DNA from: Aphanomyces cochlioides
Taxonomy: Eukaryota > Oomycota > Saprolegniomycetes > Saprolegniales > Verrucalvaceae
Direction: 5' to 3'
DNA: 64,000 nt
Assembly: GCA_019828595.1 (NCBI GenBank)
Contig: JAHQRK010000004.1
Coordinates: forward strand, 3,410,001 to 3,474,000
Translations under genes and position numbers: made by a program
In this document: piece after piece, positions 22,606-32,253 of the stretch
Layout: each line of letters starts with the position of its first letter
How positions within the stretch are numbered: position 1 is the first letter of the stretch
The notes under the pieces: model-generated
What the model was told of the DNA's origin: nothing
The model's input: only the letters and a program-made list of their open reading frames with translations
Databases searched by the model: none

Positions 22606-22842
22606 GAAGGACGATTCGGATGAAGCGGGCTCAATGAGCTCAGGCAGTGGGCAAAAGAACTCTCCAGCTGGCAAAACCCTTCATTCTACCCCGCAACTCG
22701 GCCTCGACCACCTCCCCAACAATACGATACAAAGGGTGGACGATGGACCGCCCAACAACATGATGCTTTCTTGAAGGACATAAAGTTGTGTGGGAAGAAT
22801 TGGCGTCGAGTAGCCCACAGTCCAGTCGCAACAGCGAATTAT
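22606..22842 (+). pseudogene. Myb-gene fragment a
   Basis: Plus strand encodes, with one frame break, GGRWTAQQHDAFLKDIKLC and KNWRRVA, plus the upstream linker (MSSGSGQKNS). This corresponds to residues about 276-350 of the regulator at 13-14.9 kb. It is almost identical to fragment c at 24368-24605. Confidence 0.8.
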
Positions 22843-23125
22843 TGATTTGTTAGTTCAAATAATGACAGCTGGTCTTGTCAAACTCGCCACTTTGCTGTTG
22901 CCGTTTACTTCTTCTGGAGCTTGTTTTTGCCCTTGTTGGAGATTTTGCTCTTGCTCTTGTAAGTTGAACCTGGGTTCACCTTACTCTTGATGACTTTCCA
23001 CAATTCGGGGAAGACATGTTTCAAGAAAACTGTCTCGACATTCTCCTCTTCATGGACAAAGTTGTCCGGGGCGACAAACAAACCTTTGGTCGCCATGTCG
23101 TGCGATATCGCAAGTGGCCCCCACA
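22606..23125 (+). repeat. Direct duplication, left copy (right copy 24366-24885)
   Basis: About 520 bp repeated nearly base for base 1.76 kb downstream. It contains Myb fragment a/c and the 3' end of an NTPase-family copy. The near identity indicates a recent event, with the decayed Crinkler gene lying between the two copies. Confidence 0.85.
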
Positions 23126-23126
23126 A
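22905..23126 (-). pseudogene. NTPase-family C-terminal fragment
   Basis: 73 codons matching the end of copy 3 (GLFVAPDNFVHEEENVETVF and a Lys/Ser-rich tail). The rest of the gene is absent; the fragment was created by the direct duplication. Confidence 0.8.
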
Positions 23127-23139
23127 GTCGAAAAATGGA

Positions 23140-23265
23140 GTTTCGATGGCGGCGGCGTTTCCAATTTGGCCTCGACCACCTCAAGAACACGATGCAAAGG
23201 GTGGACGATGGATAGAAGAATTGGCATCAAGTAGCCCAGGTTGTTGGCACTTGAAATGGTTGGCA
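23140..23265 (+). pseudogene. Myb-gene fragment b
   Basis: A short, more decayed piece: a Pro-rich stretch, then GGRWIEELASS. It begins immediately where the direct duplication ends, so this is a recombination junction. Confidence 0.6.
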
Positions 23266-23479
23266 CTTGAAATGCAGTACAGGCTCGCACACTGTGAGAG
23301 CAACATAGAGACGCATAGATAGCCACGAAGACTCAAATAAAACTTGTACTGAGATTAGATCGACCTATTCACGAAGTTTCAAGAGATTATGTTTCAATCC
23401 ATTGAAGCTACAACGCGACCACGTTGAACTCGGTGTCTGTCAAAGTTGCTCAGTTTGTTTCGCAACATAAAAGTCCATC

Positions 23480-24354
23480 TTCTCCACCAACGACATGCCC
23501 TCCGATCAAAAGTCTTCAAAATTGGCTTCCGCTTTGACTCGAGCTAACCGAGCTTGCAAGTTTAAACAGCGCTTGTAGGGACGCTCGAGGGAACGAAAAC
23601 AAATTGCACTGCCTTCAAGGTCACCAAAAGTTGTATGGAGGTCATAGGTTGTGCCAGGAGCAAATCTTTGTCCATGGTTTATCCATTTTTTGGTAATGTT
23701 TGGCCTTGGAGAAGAATCGCCTTCTGCTTCTCGTCGAACTTTCCAAACAAACGTTCTCGTCTCAATGATCGAACAAAAAGCTTCAGATGGAAGGCGTCAG
23801 TGCTCTTGTCGTAGATGAAACAGTTTTGGAAATGGTCCAAAGCATGCTCTTGAGGCAGGAACAGCATCAAACCGTTCTTCACTTCGTCGGTATATTCGAG
23901 AATCCCATAAATTTCTCGGAAAGGAATGCGTTGCTCTGGCGCAACAAATGCGAGGCGATCACCAATTATGACGGAAGAGCTGTGTCAAGCAGCATGCAGC
24001 GGAGCGTCCATTTCCCAACTCGCAAATGTACGTTGAGCAGATTAGGCTTGAACTGATTGCTTCGAGCCCACGTCGAAGTTGGAACACACGGCACAAAAGT
24101 AATTCTTGCAATTGAAGCACTCGAGGATCAACAACCTGCAGTGGTGGGAGTTCCACCAGCACGTGAGTCTCATTGCGACCATGCTGAAAGTTTTTCCCAA
24201 GGTAATCCTCGTCGAGAATCCGCGAAGTACGCATCTTCACGTATTGCTTGTCGACTCCTTGCAAGAGATAATCCAAGTTGTCGTCGTCCGCCAACCACTT
24301 GGTTTTGTCGCCTTCCTTCGTCCCAGCCAGGTCAATGAGTAGAAAGAGAGAGCG
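23480..24354 (-). pseudogene. Crinkler (CRN) gene remnant K1 with HNH-like C-terminus
   Basis: Reverse strand begins inside a Crinkler header: TKEGDKTKWLADDDNLDYLL, then RILDEDYLGKNF and THVLVELPP, equivalent to the WL-rich region and HVLVxxP boundary of CRN proteins. The upstream ubiquitin-like part is cut off at 24354. After frame breaks, the C-terminal part has NGLMLFLPQEHALDHFQ and FHLKLF, resembling the second half of HNH_2-type nuclease domains used by some CRNs. Several stops and shifts remain. Family assignment of the header is good; that of the C-terminus is tentative. Confidence 0.65.
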
Positions 24355-24367
24355 CAAATATTCCTAA

Positions 24368-24605
24368 CAGAAGGACGATTCGGATGAAGCGGGCTCAATG
24401 AGCTCAGGCAGTGGGCAAAAGAACTCTCCAGCTGGCAAAACCCTTCATTCTACCCCGCAACTCGGCCTCGACCACCTCCCCAACAATACGATACAAAGGG
24501 TGGACGATGGACCGCCCAACAACATGATGCTTTCTTGAAGGACATAAAGTTGTGTGGGAAGAATTGGCGTCGAGTAGCCCACAGTCCAGTCGCAACAGCG
24601 AATTA
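24368..24605 (+). pseudogene. Myb-gene fragment c
   Basis: Nearly identical twin of fragment a, part of the right copy of the direct duplication. The 24340-24367 junction (agtagaaagag...) recurs before other Myb fragments. Confidence 0.8.
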
Positions 24606-24668
24606 TTGATTTGTTAGTTCAAATAATGACAGCTGGTCTTGTCAAACTCGCCACTTTGCTGTTGCCGT

Positions 24669-26710
24669 TTACTTCTTCTGGAGCTTGTTTTTGCCCTTGT
24701 TGGAGATTTTGCTCTTGCTCTTGTAAGTTGAACCTGGGTTCACCTTACTCTTGATGACTTTCCACAATTCGGGGAAGACATGTTTCAAGAAAACTGTCTC
24801 GACATTCTCCTCTTCATGGACAAAGTTGTCCGGGGCGACAAACAAACCTTTGGTCGCCATGTCGTGCGATATCGCAAGTGGACCCCACAAGTCGAAAAAT
24901 GGAGTCAGTAGCGAATCGTTCTTGGCTATTGTCACATTGATACCAACAAGAGTTGTATATGTGACCAAAATCATGTCGACGCCTGGATAATTGAAGTTTT
25001 CTGGGACCAAGAGAATCCACCCCGGCTCGTTCTTTCTGTTCTCAATCGCCGATTTCAACGTTTTGCTTTCGGTTGATGATTCGAAAGACTGTTTAATGAT
25101 GACCCCATCATCTGGTTTAGGATACTTTTCCACCACTCCTTCCTTGCATACCATCGCCTTGATGATTTCTTCTACATCAAAACCAAGAGTCGATTGATTT
25201 GGTGAATGCGACACTAGGTCACGCCATTGCTTCAGTAGAACATCATCCGCCGTCTTGGTTCTCCACACACAATAGACCAATCGCCGTACTATTTCGCTTG
25301 TGGCACAGAAACCACGCAAGCCTTCTTCACAGAAGAAGCGAAAATCCACAACGTCCGACGACAAATCGGCCGATAGTGTATATACCTTTCGTACCAGATT
25401 TGAGTCAATGTTGTCGTAAAAGGTTTTGAGCAAGTATTAATTTCCTTCACAATCGTGTCTTGTTGGACACACTGCACAACAATTTCCCAAGAATCACCGT
25501 CGTAATGCACGCGCGCAAAGGCAGTCAGCAAGAGCGGGACTTTGCCCGTCAAGAGCGCCAATTCGTCCTTGTTCTCGATAAAAATGTCCGGATGGTTCTT
25601 TAGCCAGACTGCAAACTCGTCGTCCTTCAATCCCCCATAGTAAAGGTTATTATCTTGACTGGTTTGCTTGGGTAATAGACTACGCCACGTACTGGCAATC
25701 ATCGACATGCCATGGATCTCGACACAGACCGACGGGCCGAGACAAGATCCCAACCGTTCCCTTGCCATTCTACAATCTGGATTATTTTCGTCGATCGAGT
25801 TCCATTGATCCGCCACAAGAATCACACGTTTATTCTGCATGACAGCGCGGATATCTTTGATCGTGAGAAGTTGCCCAGTATAATCTGGCATATCGAGCAG
25901 AATATTTAGTTGGAAAATCTTCACAACAGCTTCTTTATCCAACAAGTCTAGACAGTTGGGAATATAGCACACAAATGGTATAGAGCCGTATTCGTCCTCG
26001 ATTGGTTTCTTGAGCAACAGCAGTACCAACACGGCCAGCATGTGCGACTTGCCATTCCCAATCGTACCCGCAACATTCACCGTAATAGGACGGCCTTCCT
26101 TCCACAGTCGCACAATTTTATCATACAACGGTTCCAAATCCGATCGGGCTTGATATTTGAAAGCACCCATGTTGAGCTGAAAACGATTCGTTGGGGCCGA
26201 TAACGACGGAAAAGGCAACTCCAAAATCGACTCAATGTCAAAAATTTGATCCATGTTGCAGCCACAAATCGCGCTCATCAAACGTTTTGCGGGTTCCCTG
26301 TCAGGTTCAAAACAAGATTTTTTAGCTTCACAATGTGAATCGATAGCCCTGCGTTTGCGGATTGCATCCACTTTGACCTCGTTCACAAAGGCAATCGCTT
26401 GATTCGCTTTTTCAATCATAGCACGAGCATCCTTCCATCGTTCATGCGCATTCTGTAGCCGTCGATCCGCATCATTCAGGTCTTGCTTCAAAATTTGTAG
26501 CCTTTGATCCGCATCCTTCACGTCTTGCTTCAACTTCTGATACTCGTCATCTTTGTTGCTAGGCTTCACTTCCCAGTCTTTGAGCTTTTGATTTGCTTTC
26601 TGAAGGTTCTCTCTCGCAATCTTTACGTCCTCTCTCGCATCCTCCACATCCTGTAATGCTTGTCGATATTGTCGCTCCTCGTCGGTAGGTGCAGCGGCTT
26701 CAGCTTTCAT
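24669..26710 (-). pseudogene. RHS/Crinkler-like NTPase family, copy 3 (one frameshift)
   Basis: The most complete N-terminus of the family: MKAEAAAPTDEERQYRQALQ, then about 130 residues of heptad-like coiled coil (LQILKQDLNDADRRLQNAHE). Walker A reads GTIGNGKS and Walker-B-like VILVADQWNSIDEN; YYGGLKDDEF is present. The frame breaks near 25436, after which the second frame carries the C-terminal region NYPGVDMILV and INVTIAK. A single frameshift is all that prevents one frame of about 690 codons; an intron here is possible but no good splice pair was found. Confidence 0.7.
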
Positions 26711-26830
26711 TTCCTCGTCCGACCTTTCATTGGGAAATGAGGTTTTCTATCAATCTTAAATAACAACCAATCACAAGCCAGATAGCCATTTCAGCCAATC
26801 ATTTTCGAATTCCTCGAAAGTGGACTGGGA
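26711..26830 (-). repeat. Shared 5' flank of NTPase copies 3 and 4
   Basis: The stretch upstream of copy 3 (cattgggaaatgaggttttc, then atcaatcttaaataacaacc) is repeated almost exactly upstream of copy 4 at 31309-31390. The duplicated block therefore included promoter sequence as well as coding sequence. Confidence 0.75.
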
Positions 26831-26984
26831 CAACTTGCGAGGCATTTGATCCAACTTGAGTCAAGTTCACACTTGTGATGTGACCTAATATGTGACCTGA
26901 CCCGAAATTGACCTGTAAAAGACCTTACCAAACCTAGTGTTTGTTATACTCTGTTGTTGCAGGCAGGCGCCTCAACGCAAAGCT

Positions 26985-27319
26985 GGCGTCTTAGGGAGGC
27001 CCCGAAGACACATCAATAAGCGAGTTCTCATTCAATGCAGGTTGAACCAAAATCTTTGTCTCCCTCTCAGCGAAATGCACATCAGAGAGCTCGCTTGATG
27101 ACCCATTTGGATGTCGCTTATATCGGCTGACAGAATTACGACAAGGCTGAAGTTTGGCTTCAAACGTCACCCGTATTCCAGCCAAACGCAAAGAGCACGC
27201 TCAAGTGCATAGATCAATCGAGTGATGGCATGACGAAATTGGATTCAAATCAAGGAATTGCTCAAGCTCGTAAACAACTTGTTGAAATGCTCCGAGCCAT
27301 GCCAACTGAAGACTAACTC
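26985..27319 (+). pseudogene. Methyltransferase TPR-tail fragment
   Basis: Decayed copy of exons 4-5 of the gene at 15.4-17.0 kb (regions matching GTTCTCATTC.ATGCAGGTTGA, and QGIAQARKQLVEMLRAMP). It ends in the same ACTGAAGACTAA stop context that overlaps the convergent carrier stop. Not translatable as a whole. The gap 26830-26985 holds nothing recognisable. Confidence 0.65.
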
Positions 27320-28410
27320 TTCGCAGAGAGGAGCATGAATGAAAGAGTCACGTATGCTTCGATCTTTTCCTTGACCATCAACATGAGAGCAGCAGACAAT
27401 AGAGTTTTCGAAAACACAACATTTTAGATTCAGATTCAGATCCGATCTGAAATTTGATGTGGGCCAAACGTGTATTTCGGAAGGTTTTTAGATTCGATTT
27501 CAGATTGCTCCCTAACCATCGATCATGAATTGACTCATTTCGGATCTGCACCTTGGTCAGTACTGGTGTCAAGCCTCGATAGACAGACGCAACGCCTTCT
27601 TCTTGGACGAGCTTCTGCAAGATACCATACATACTTTCTTGTGTTTCGCCCTCGCCTTGAGCTGCTTTTGTCTTCGCTTGCACGATCACTTTGGCTCGAA
27701 TGTACGGAAAGACGACAAGCGTAGCGAGACAGCGTGCAGCAGCTCCCAGCAAAAATGCCTACATGCGTCAGGTCAACAAGACGCACTTCTGCTCCCACAC
27801 ACCTCGAATGCTGACAATGTCGTCGTTGTGGGCTTGTACGCCTTCAAGTAAATCTTTTTCACTTGCTCAAAGACTGTAAATTGAATGGCAGGCTGCAGGC
27901 AAAGAACAAAGTAGGCGGAGAAACCTTTGTAGAACGCTGTCCATTTGCCGCCATTCTCCTTCCAAATGGACTTCAACAAGTCCAAAAAGCCTTGCTTCGC
28001 ATCGCCACCTTTGGACGTTTGCATGCGGGTAATGACAACCTCCAATGGCAGTGAGATTGGCAAGTGAAACATCTCGGCCAAGTATCCCACGACTAAATTT
28101 GCCGCCGTGGACAAAGACTTGGCGTTTGGCGACAGGAGCATTTGTGTCATCGCAGTGTAGGCGTAGAAGTAGAGAAACTTGGAGATGGTTGACTGGGCAG
28201 CTTTGTACTCGACACCTTTATAGAACGACAAGACCCCTTCGACATCCCACGTAATGAGGGGCTTCTTGTCTTTCGCATCTTTCTTGGATTCAGATTGCAT
28301 CCGAGTCTTGAGTGTATCCAATGGATAAAGCGCCAAGGAAGCAGCACATCCTCCCACGGCGGCGGAAGTTGCAGTCGCAAGGCTGCCATTGGCTTACTAA
28401 GGCTCATCTT
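27312..28410 (-). pseudogene. Carrier-family gene copy, frameshifted and interrupted
   Basis: Almost identical to the intact carrier at 39.07-40.06 kb, including exon structure. Two defects: the start exon reads MSLSKPMAALRLQ because GCAAGGCTGCC replaces GCAAGCGTTGCC, shifting frame within the first ten codons; and about 105 bp are inserted in the last exon (about 27400-27505). The central 194-codon frame (27773-28357) is otherwise open. Confidence 0.8.
27400..27505. repeat. Small insertion in carrier last exon
   Basis: About 105 bp absent from the 39-kb carrier copy, rich in AGATTC/GATCTGA motifs that partly repeat in inverted order. It could be a small non-autonomous element or local rearrangement; no clean target duplication was seen. 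Confidence 0.5.
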
Positions 28411-28424
28411 CTCTCGCTGTAGTC

Positions 28425-28640
28425 GCTTCGTCTCGTGTGTCTGGCAAGTCTTCCGGCGTTTTCGACCAACTGCAAGGAGAAATCAGATTGAAGACAATCA
28501 TGGATGGTTACATCCCATTCATCCACCACAAGGTTCGTGACTGGCAGGCGTCTTCTAAAAGGTCGCGCTCGGCTGCCAGGGAAATTTGAATAGTCTCTAT
28601 AGGCTTCAATATGATGGCAAACCACCCCCATGAGTAGAAA
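28425..28640. pseudogene. Fragment X, copy 1
   Basis: Sequence of unknown origin that recurs at about 31700-31960, 36190-36395 and 40088-40310, each time just beyond the carrier start or next to a Myb fragment. The 40-kb copy has the longest open frame. I do not recognise the protein. Confidence 0.5.
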
Positions 28641-28664
28641 GAGCGCAAAGATTCCTTACCGAAG

Positions 28665-28815
28665 AACGATTCATACTACCTCGGCCTCGACCACCTCCCA
28701 ACAATACCAAGCAAAGTGAACGATGGACCGCCCAAGAAGATGCCGCTTTCTTGGAGGACATTAAGTTGTTTGGAAAGAATTGGCACCGAGTAGCCCTTAG
28801 TCCAGTCGTAACAGC
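28665..28815 (+). pseudogene. Myb-gene fragment d
   Basis: Encodes part of the SANT repeat (QEDAAFLEDIKLFGKNWHRV with flanking Pro-rich sequence). Preceded by the common junction agtagaaagagcgcaaagat. Nearly identical to fragment f. Confidence 0.75.
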
Positions 28816-28900
28816 GAATTGTCGATGATCAAAGTCCGAGTGAATTTTGTCAGTTTAGAATAATGACAGCTCAAACTCGCTACTTTGTTGTTTTTGACGT

Positions 28901-29365
28901 TTACTTGTTCTGGCGCTTCTTGGTTTTGCCCTTGCTAGAGGTTTTGCTCTTTGAAGTTGAATCTTTCATGGGTAATGGGTCCAGCTTACTCTCCAATTCT
29001 TTCCATAATTCGGGGAAGACGTGTTTGAAGAGAACTGTCTCGACATTGTCCTCTTCATGGCCAATATTGTACGGGGCGACAAACACACCTTTGATTTCCA
29101 TGCCGTGCGATTCCGCAAGTGGCCTCCACAAGTTGAAAAATGGAGTTAGTTTCGAATGCTTCTTGGCTATTGTCACATTGATGCCAAAAAGTGTCGTTCT
29201 CGTAACCAAAATCATGTCGACGCCTGGATAATTGAAGATATGTGGGACCAAGAGCATCCACCACGACTTATTCTTACTTTGCTCAATCGCCGATTTCAAC
29301 GCTTCGCTTTCATCTGATGATCTGAAAAACTTTCTCTTGATGACCCAACCAACTGGTTTAGCACA
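28901..29365 (-). pseudogene. NTPase-family C-terminal fragment, tandem duplicate of copy 4 end
   Basis: 132 codons repeating the C-terminal region of copy 4 (WWMLLVPHIFNYPGVDMILV, INVTIAKKHS) with a Lys/Ser-rich tail, followed directly by copy 4 itself. The duplicated segment begins within copy 4 coding sequence, so the present 3' end of copy 4 (at 29358) is a junction. Confidence 0.8.
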
Positions 29366-31343
29366 TAGTCTTGTAAGTTGAACCTGGGTTCACCTTACTC
29401 TCCAATTCTTGCCATAATTCGGGGAAGACGTGTTTGAAGAAAACTGTCTCGACATTGTCCTCGTCATGGACAAATTTGCCCGGGGCGACAAACAAACCTT
29501 TGATTTCCATGCCGTGCGATTCCGCAAGTGGCCTCCACAAGTTGAAAAATGGAGTTAGTTTCGAATGCTTCTTGGCTATTGTCACATTGATGCCAAAAAG
29601 CGTCATTCTCGTAACCAAAATCATGTCGACGCCTGGATAATTGAAGATATGTGGGACCAAGAGCATCCACCACGACTTATTCTTACTTTGCTCAATCGAC
29701 GATTTCAACGCTTCGCTTTCATCTGATGATCTGAAAAACTTTCTCTTGATGACCCAACCAACTGGTTTAGCACATAGTCCTTTTATGCCTTGCTGGCACA
29801 CTTTGGCCTTGATGATTTCTTCAACATCAAAACCAAGAGTCGATCGATTTGATGCACGCGACACTAAGTCACGCCATTGATTGAGTAGAGCATCATCCGC
29901 CGTCATGGTTGTCCACACACGATAGACCAATCGCAGTACTATTTCGCTTGTGGCACAGAAACCACGCACAATGTCTTCATAGAAGAAACGAGGATCCACA
30001 AGTTCTGACGACAAATCGTCCGATAGAGTATATACCTTCCACACCTTATGTTCGTCAAATTTATCATAGAACTTCTTGAGCAAGGTCATGAAATCGTTAA
30101 CTGTCTTTTCTTGTTGGACACGCTGCACAACATTTTCCCAAGAATCACTGACTTGATACACGCACGCAAAGGCAGTCAGCAAGAGCGGGACTTTGCCCGT
30201 CAAGAGCGCCAATTCGTCCTTGTTCTCGGTAAAAAAGTCCGGATGGTTCTTTAGCCAGACTGCAAACTCGTCGTCCTTCAACCCCCCATAGTAAAGGTTA
30301 TTATCTTGACTGGTTTGCTTGGGTAATAGACTACGCCACGTTCTGGCATTCATCGATATGCCATGGATCTCGACAATGACTGAGAGGCCGAAACAGGCTC
30401 CCAGCCGTTCAACAGCAGCTGTACACTTTAAATTATTTTCGTCGATCGAGTTCCATTGATCAGCCACAAGAATCACATTTTGATGCTCCATGAAGGCACG
30501 GATATCTTCGATCGTGAGAATTTGACCAGTATAATCTGGCATATTGAGCAGAATATTTTGCTGTAAAATCTTCACAACAGCAGTCTCTTTACCCAACAAT
30601 TCTTGACAGTCAGGAATATAGCACACAAATGGCGGAGCATAATCTTTATACTCGATTGGAGTCTTGAGCAACAACAGCACCAATACGGCCAGCATGTGCG
30701 ACTTGCCATACCCTATCGTCCCCGCAACATTCACCGTGATAGTACGGACTTCAGTCCATAGGTGAACAATTTTATCATACAACGGCTTCAAATCCGACCG
30801 GGCTTGATACTTGAAGGCACGCTTGTTGAGCTTAAAACGATTCGGTGGGACCAATAACGACGGAAAAGGCAACTCCAAAATCGACTCAATGTCAAAAATT
30901 TGATCCATGTTGCAGTCACGAATCGCGCTCATCAACGATTCTGCGGACTCTCTCTGAATATCAAGACGAGATTTTTTTGCTTCAGAATGTGAATTGACAG
31001 CCTTGCGTTTGCGTTCTGCATCCCGTTTGACCTCGTTCACTAAGGCAATCGATGGATTCGCCTTTTCAAGCATAGCACGAGCGTCCTTCCATCGTTCATG
31101 CGCATTCTGTAGCCGTCGATCCGCATCATTCAGGTCTTGCTTCAAAATTTGTAGCCTTTGATCCGCATCCTTCACGTCTTGCTTCAACTTCTGATACTCG
31201 TCATCTTTGTTGCTAGGCTTCACTTCCCAGTCTTTGAGCTTTTGATTTGCTTTCTGAAGGTTCTCTCTCGCAATCTTTACGTCCTCTCTCGCAATCTTTA
31301 CGTCCATTGGGAAATGAGGTTTTCTATCAATCTTAAATAACAA
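29358..31343 (-). CDS. RHS/Crinkler-like coiled-coil P-loop NTPase with nuclease-like C-terminus, copy 4 (longest open)
   Basis: 661 residues, uninterrupted. Residues about 15-110: coiled coil (LQILKQDLNDADRRLQNAHE identical to copy 3). P-loop GTIGYGKS, Walker-B-like VILVADQWNSID, YYGGLKDDEF, then a helical middle region and NYPGVDMILV with INVTIAK. The first 15 residues come from what is 5' flank in copy 3: the original N-terminus (TDEERQYR...) has been deleted, and the next ATG (31308 region) or upstream sequence must serve as start. Its 3' end abuts a tandem duplication. Role unknown; same family caveats as copy 2. Confidence 0.6.
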   Translation of the reverse strand: MLFKIDRKPHFPMDVKIAREDVKIARENLQKANQKLKDWEVKPSNKDDEYQKLKQDVKDADQRLQILKQDLNDADRRLQNAHERWKDARAMLEKANPSIALVNEVKRDAERKRKAVNSHSEAKKSRLDIQRESAESLMSAIRDCNMDQIFDIESILELPFPSLLVPPNRFKLNKRAFKYQARSDLKPLYDKIVHLWTEVRTITVNVAGTIGYGKSHMLAVLVLLLLKTPIEYKDYAPPFVCYIPDCQELLGKETAVVKILQQNILLNMPDYTGQILTIEDIRAFMEHQNVILVADQWNSIDENNLKCTAAVERLGACFGLSVIVEIHGISMNARTWRSLLPKQTSQDNNLYYGGLKDDEFAVWLKNHPDFFTENKDELALLTGKVPLLLTAFACVYQVSDSWENVVQRVQQEKTVNDFMTLLKKFYDKFDEHKVWKVYTLSDDLSSELVDPRFFYEDIVRGFCATSEIVLRLVYRVWTTMTADDALLNQWRDLVSRASNRSTLGFDVEEIIKAKVCQQGIKGLCAKPVGWVIKRKFFRSSDESEALKSSIEQSKNKSWWMLLVPHIFNYPGVDMILVTRMTLFGINVTIAKKHSKLTPFFNLWRPLAESHGMEIKGLFVAPGKFVHDEDNVETVFFKHVFPELWQELESKVNPGSTYKTMC

Positions 31344-31390
31344 CCAATCACAAGCCAGATAGCCATTTCAGCCAATCATTTTCGAAAGTG
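31309..31390 (-). repeat. Shared 5' flank of NTPase copy 4
   Basis: Repeats 26711-26800 (flank of copy 3) almost exactly. Confidence 0.75.
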
Positions 31391-31449
31391 CACTCCCACA
31401 TTTGGGACAGGCTTGCGAGGTGATGCTCCAACTTGAGTCAAGTTCACAC

Positions 31450-31710
31450 ATGTCAGGAGCATGAATGAAAGCGCCGCGTATGCTTCGATCTTTCCCTCGA
31501 CCATCAACATAAAAGCTGCAGACAGTGCTCCCTAACCATCGATCTGACTATCAACTGACGTCACATCTGCATTAAGCCTCGACAATTGACAAGACCCTCA
31601 CGTGACGAGAACTCAATCGATAAAGCGCCAAGGATGCAGCACATCCTCCCACGGTGGCTGAAGATGCAGTCGCAAGCGATGCCTTGGGTTTGCTGAGGCT
31701 CATATTATCT
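31450..31710 (-). pseudogene. Carrier gene fragments (end and start joined)
   Basis: 31450-31560 matches the last carrier exon; 31610-31710 matches the first (reverse strand MSLSKPKASLATASSATVGG). The roughly 900 bp between them in the intact gene are missing, an internal deletion. Confidence 0.65.
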
Positions 31711-31960
31711 GGTTGTTGTCAACTCTTCTCTTGTGGCTAGCAAGTTCATCGTCGTACCGAATAATCAGGTTGACAAACCATCAGACCTACCCAGACGATG
31801 ACATCCCTTTCATGACAAATAGAGAGATCGCGTCGATGGCGGCGGTGATTCCAAACAATACTCGTAAATCATGTTGTAAGTATGTTGCCTCAGACATGAG
31901 GGCACTCCACTGTAGCCAAAGAGTGCATGGATTCCCAACAAAAGGATGAATAAGATGAAA
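31700..31960. pseudogene. Fragment X, copy 2
   Basis: Follows the carrier start as at 28.4 and 40.1 kb. Shares the features of the 40-kb copy (ctggttgttgtcaactcttc, gacgatgacatccctttcat) but is interrupted. Confidence 0.5.
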
Positions 31961-31984
31961 CGGGCTCGCTGAGAGCAAAGAGTG

Positions 31985-32115
31985 GGCACATGCCCCACCC
32001 TTCATTCTAGCTGCAACTCGGCCTCGACCACCTTCTCAACTATACGAAGCAAAGGGTGCTCGATGGATACCCCAAGAATATGCCGCTTTTGTGGACGACA
32101 TTAAGTCGTGTGGAA
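31985..32115 (+). pseudogene. Myb-gene fragment e
   Basis: A poorly conserved piece: ccttcattctagctgcaact, then a Pro-rich stretch and tcgatggataccccaagaat, equivalent to the start of the SANT repeat. Includes an in-frame stop. Confidence 0.55.
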
Positions 32116-32253
32116 AGCATTGGAACCACTTTTGTTGGCATCTGGAATGCAGTCCAGACTCACTCACTGTGACAGCAACATGCAGACGCAAACATAACCA
32201 CGAAGACACAAATAAAAGTAGTACTGAGATTACATCAACCTACTCACCAAGTT

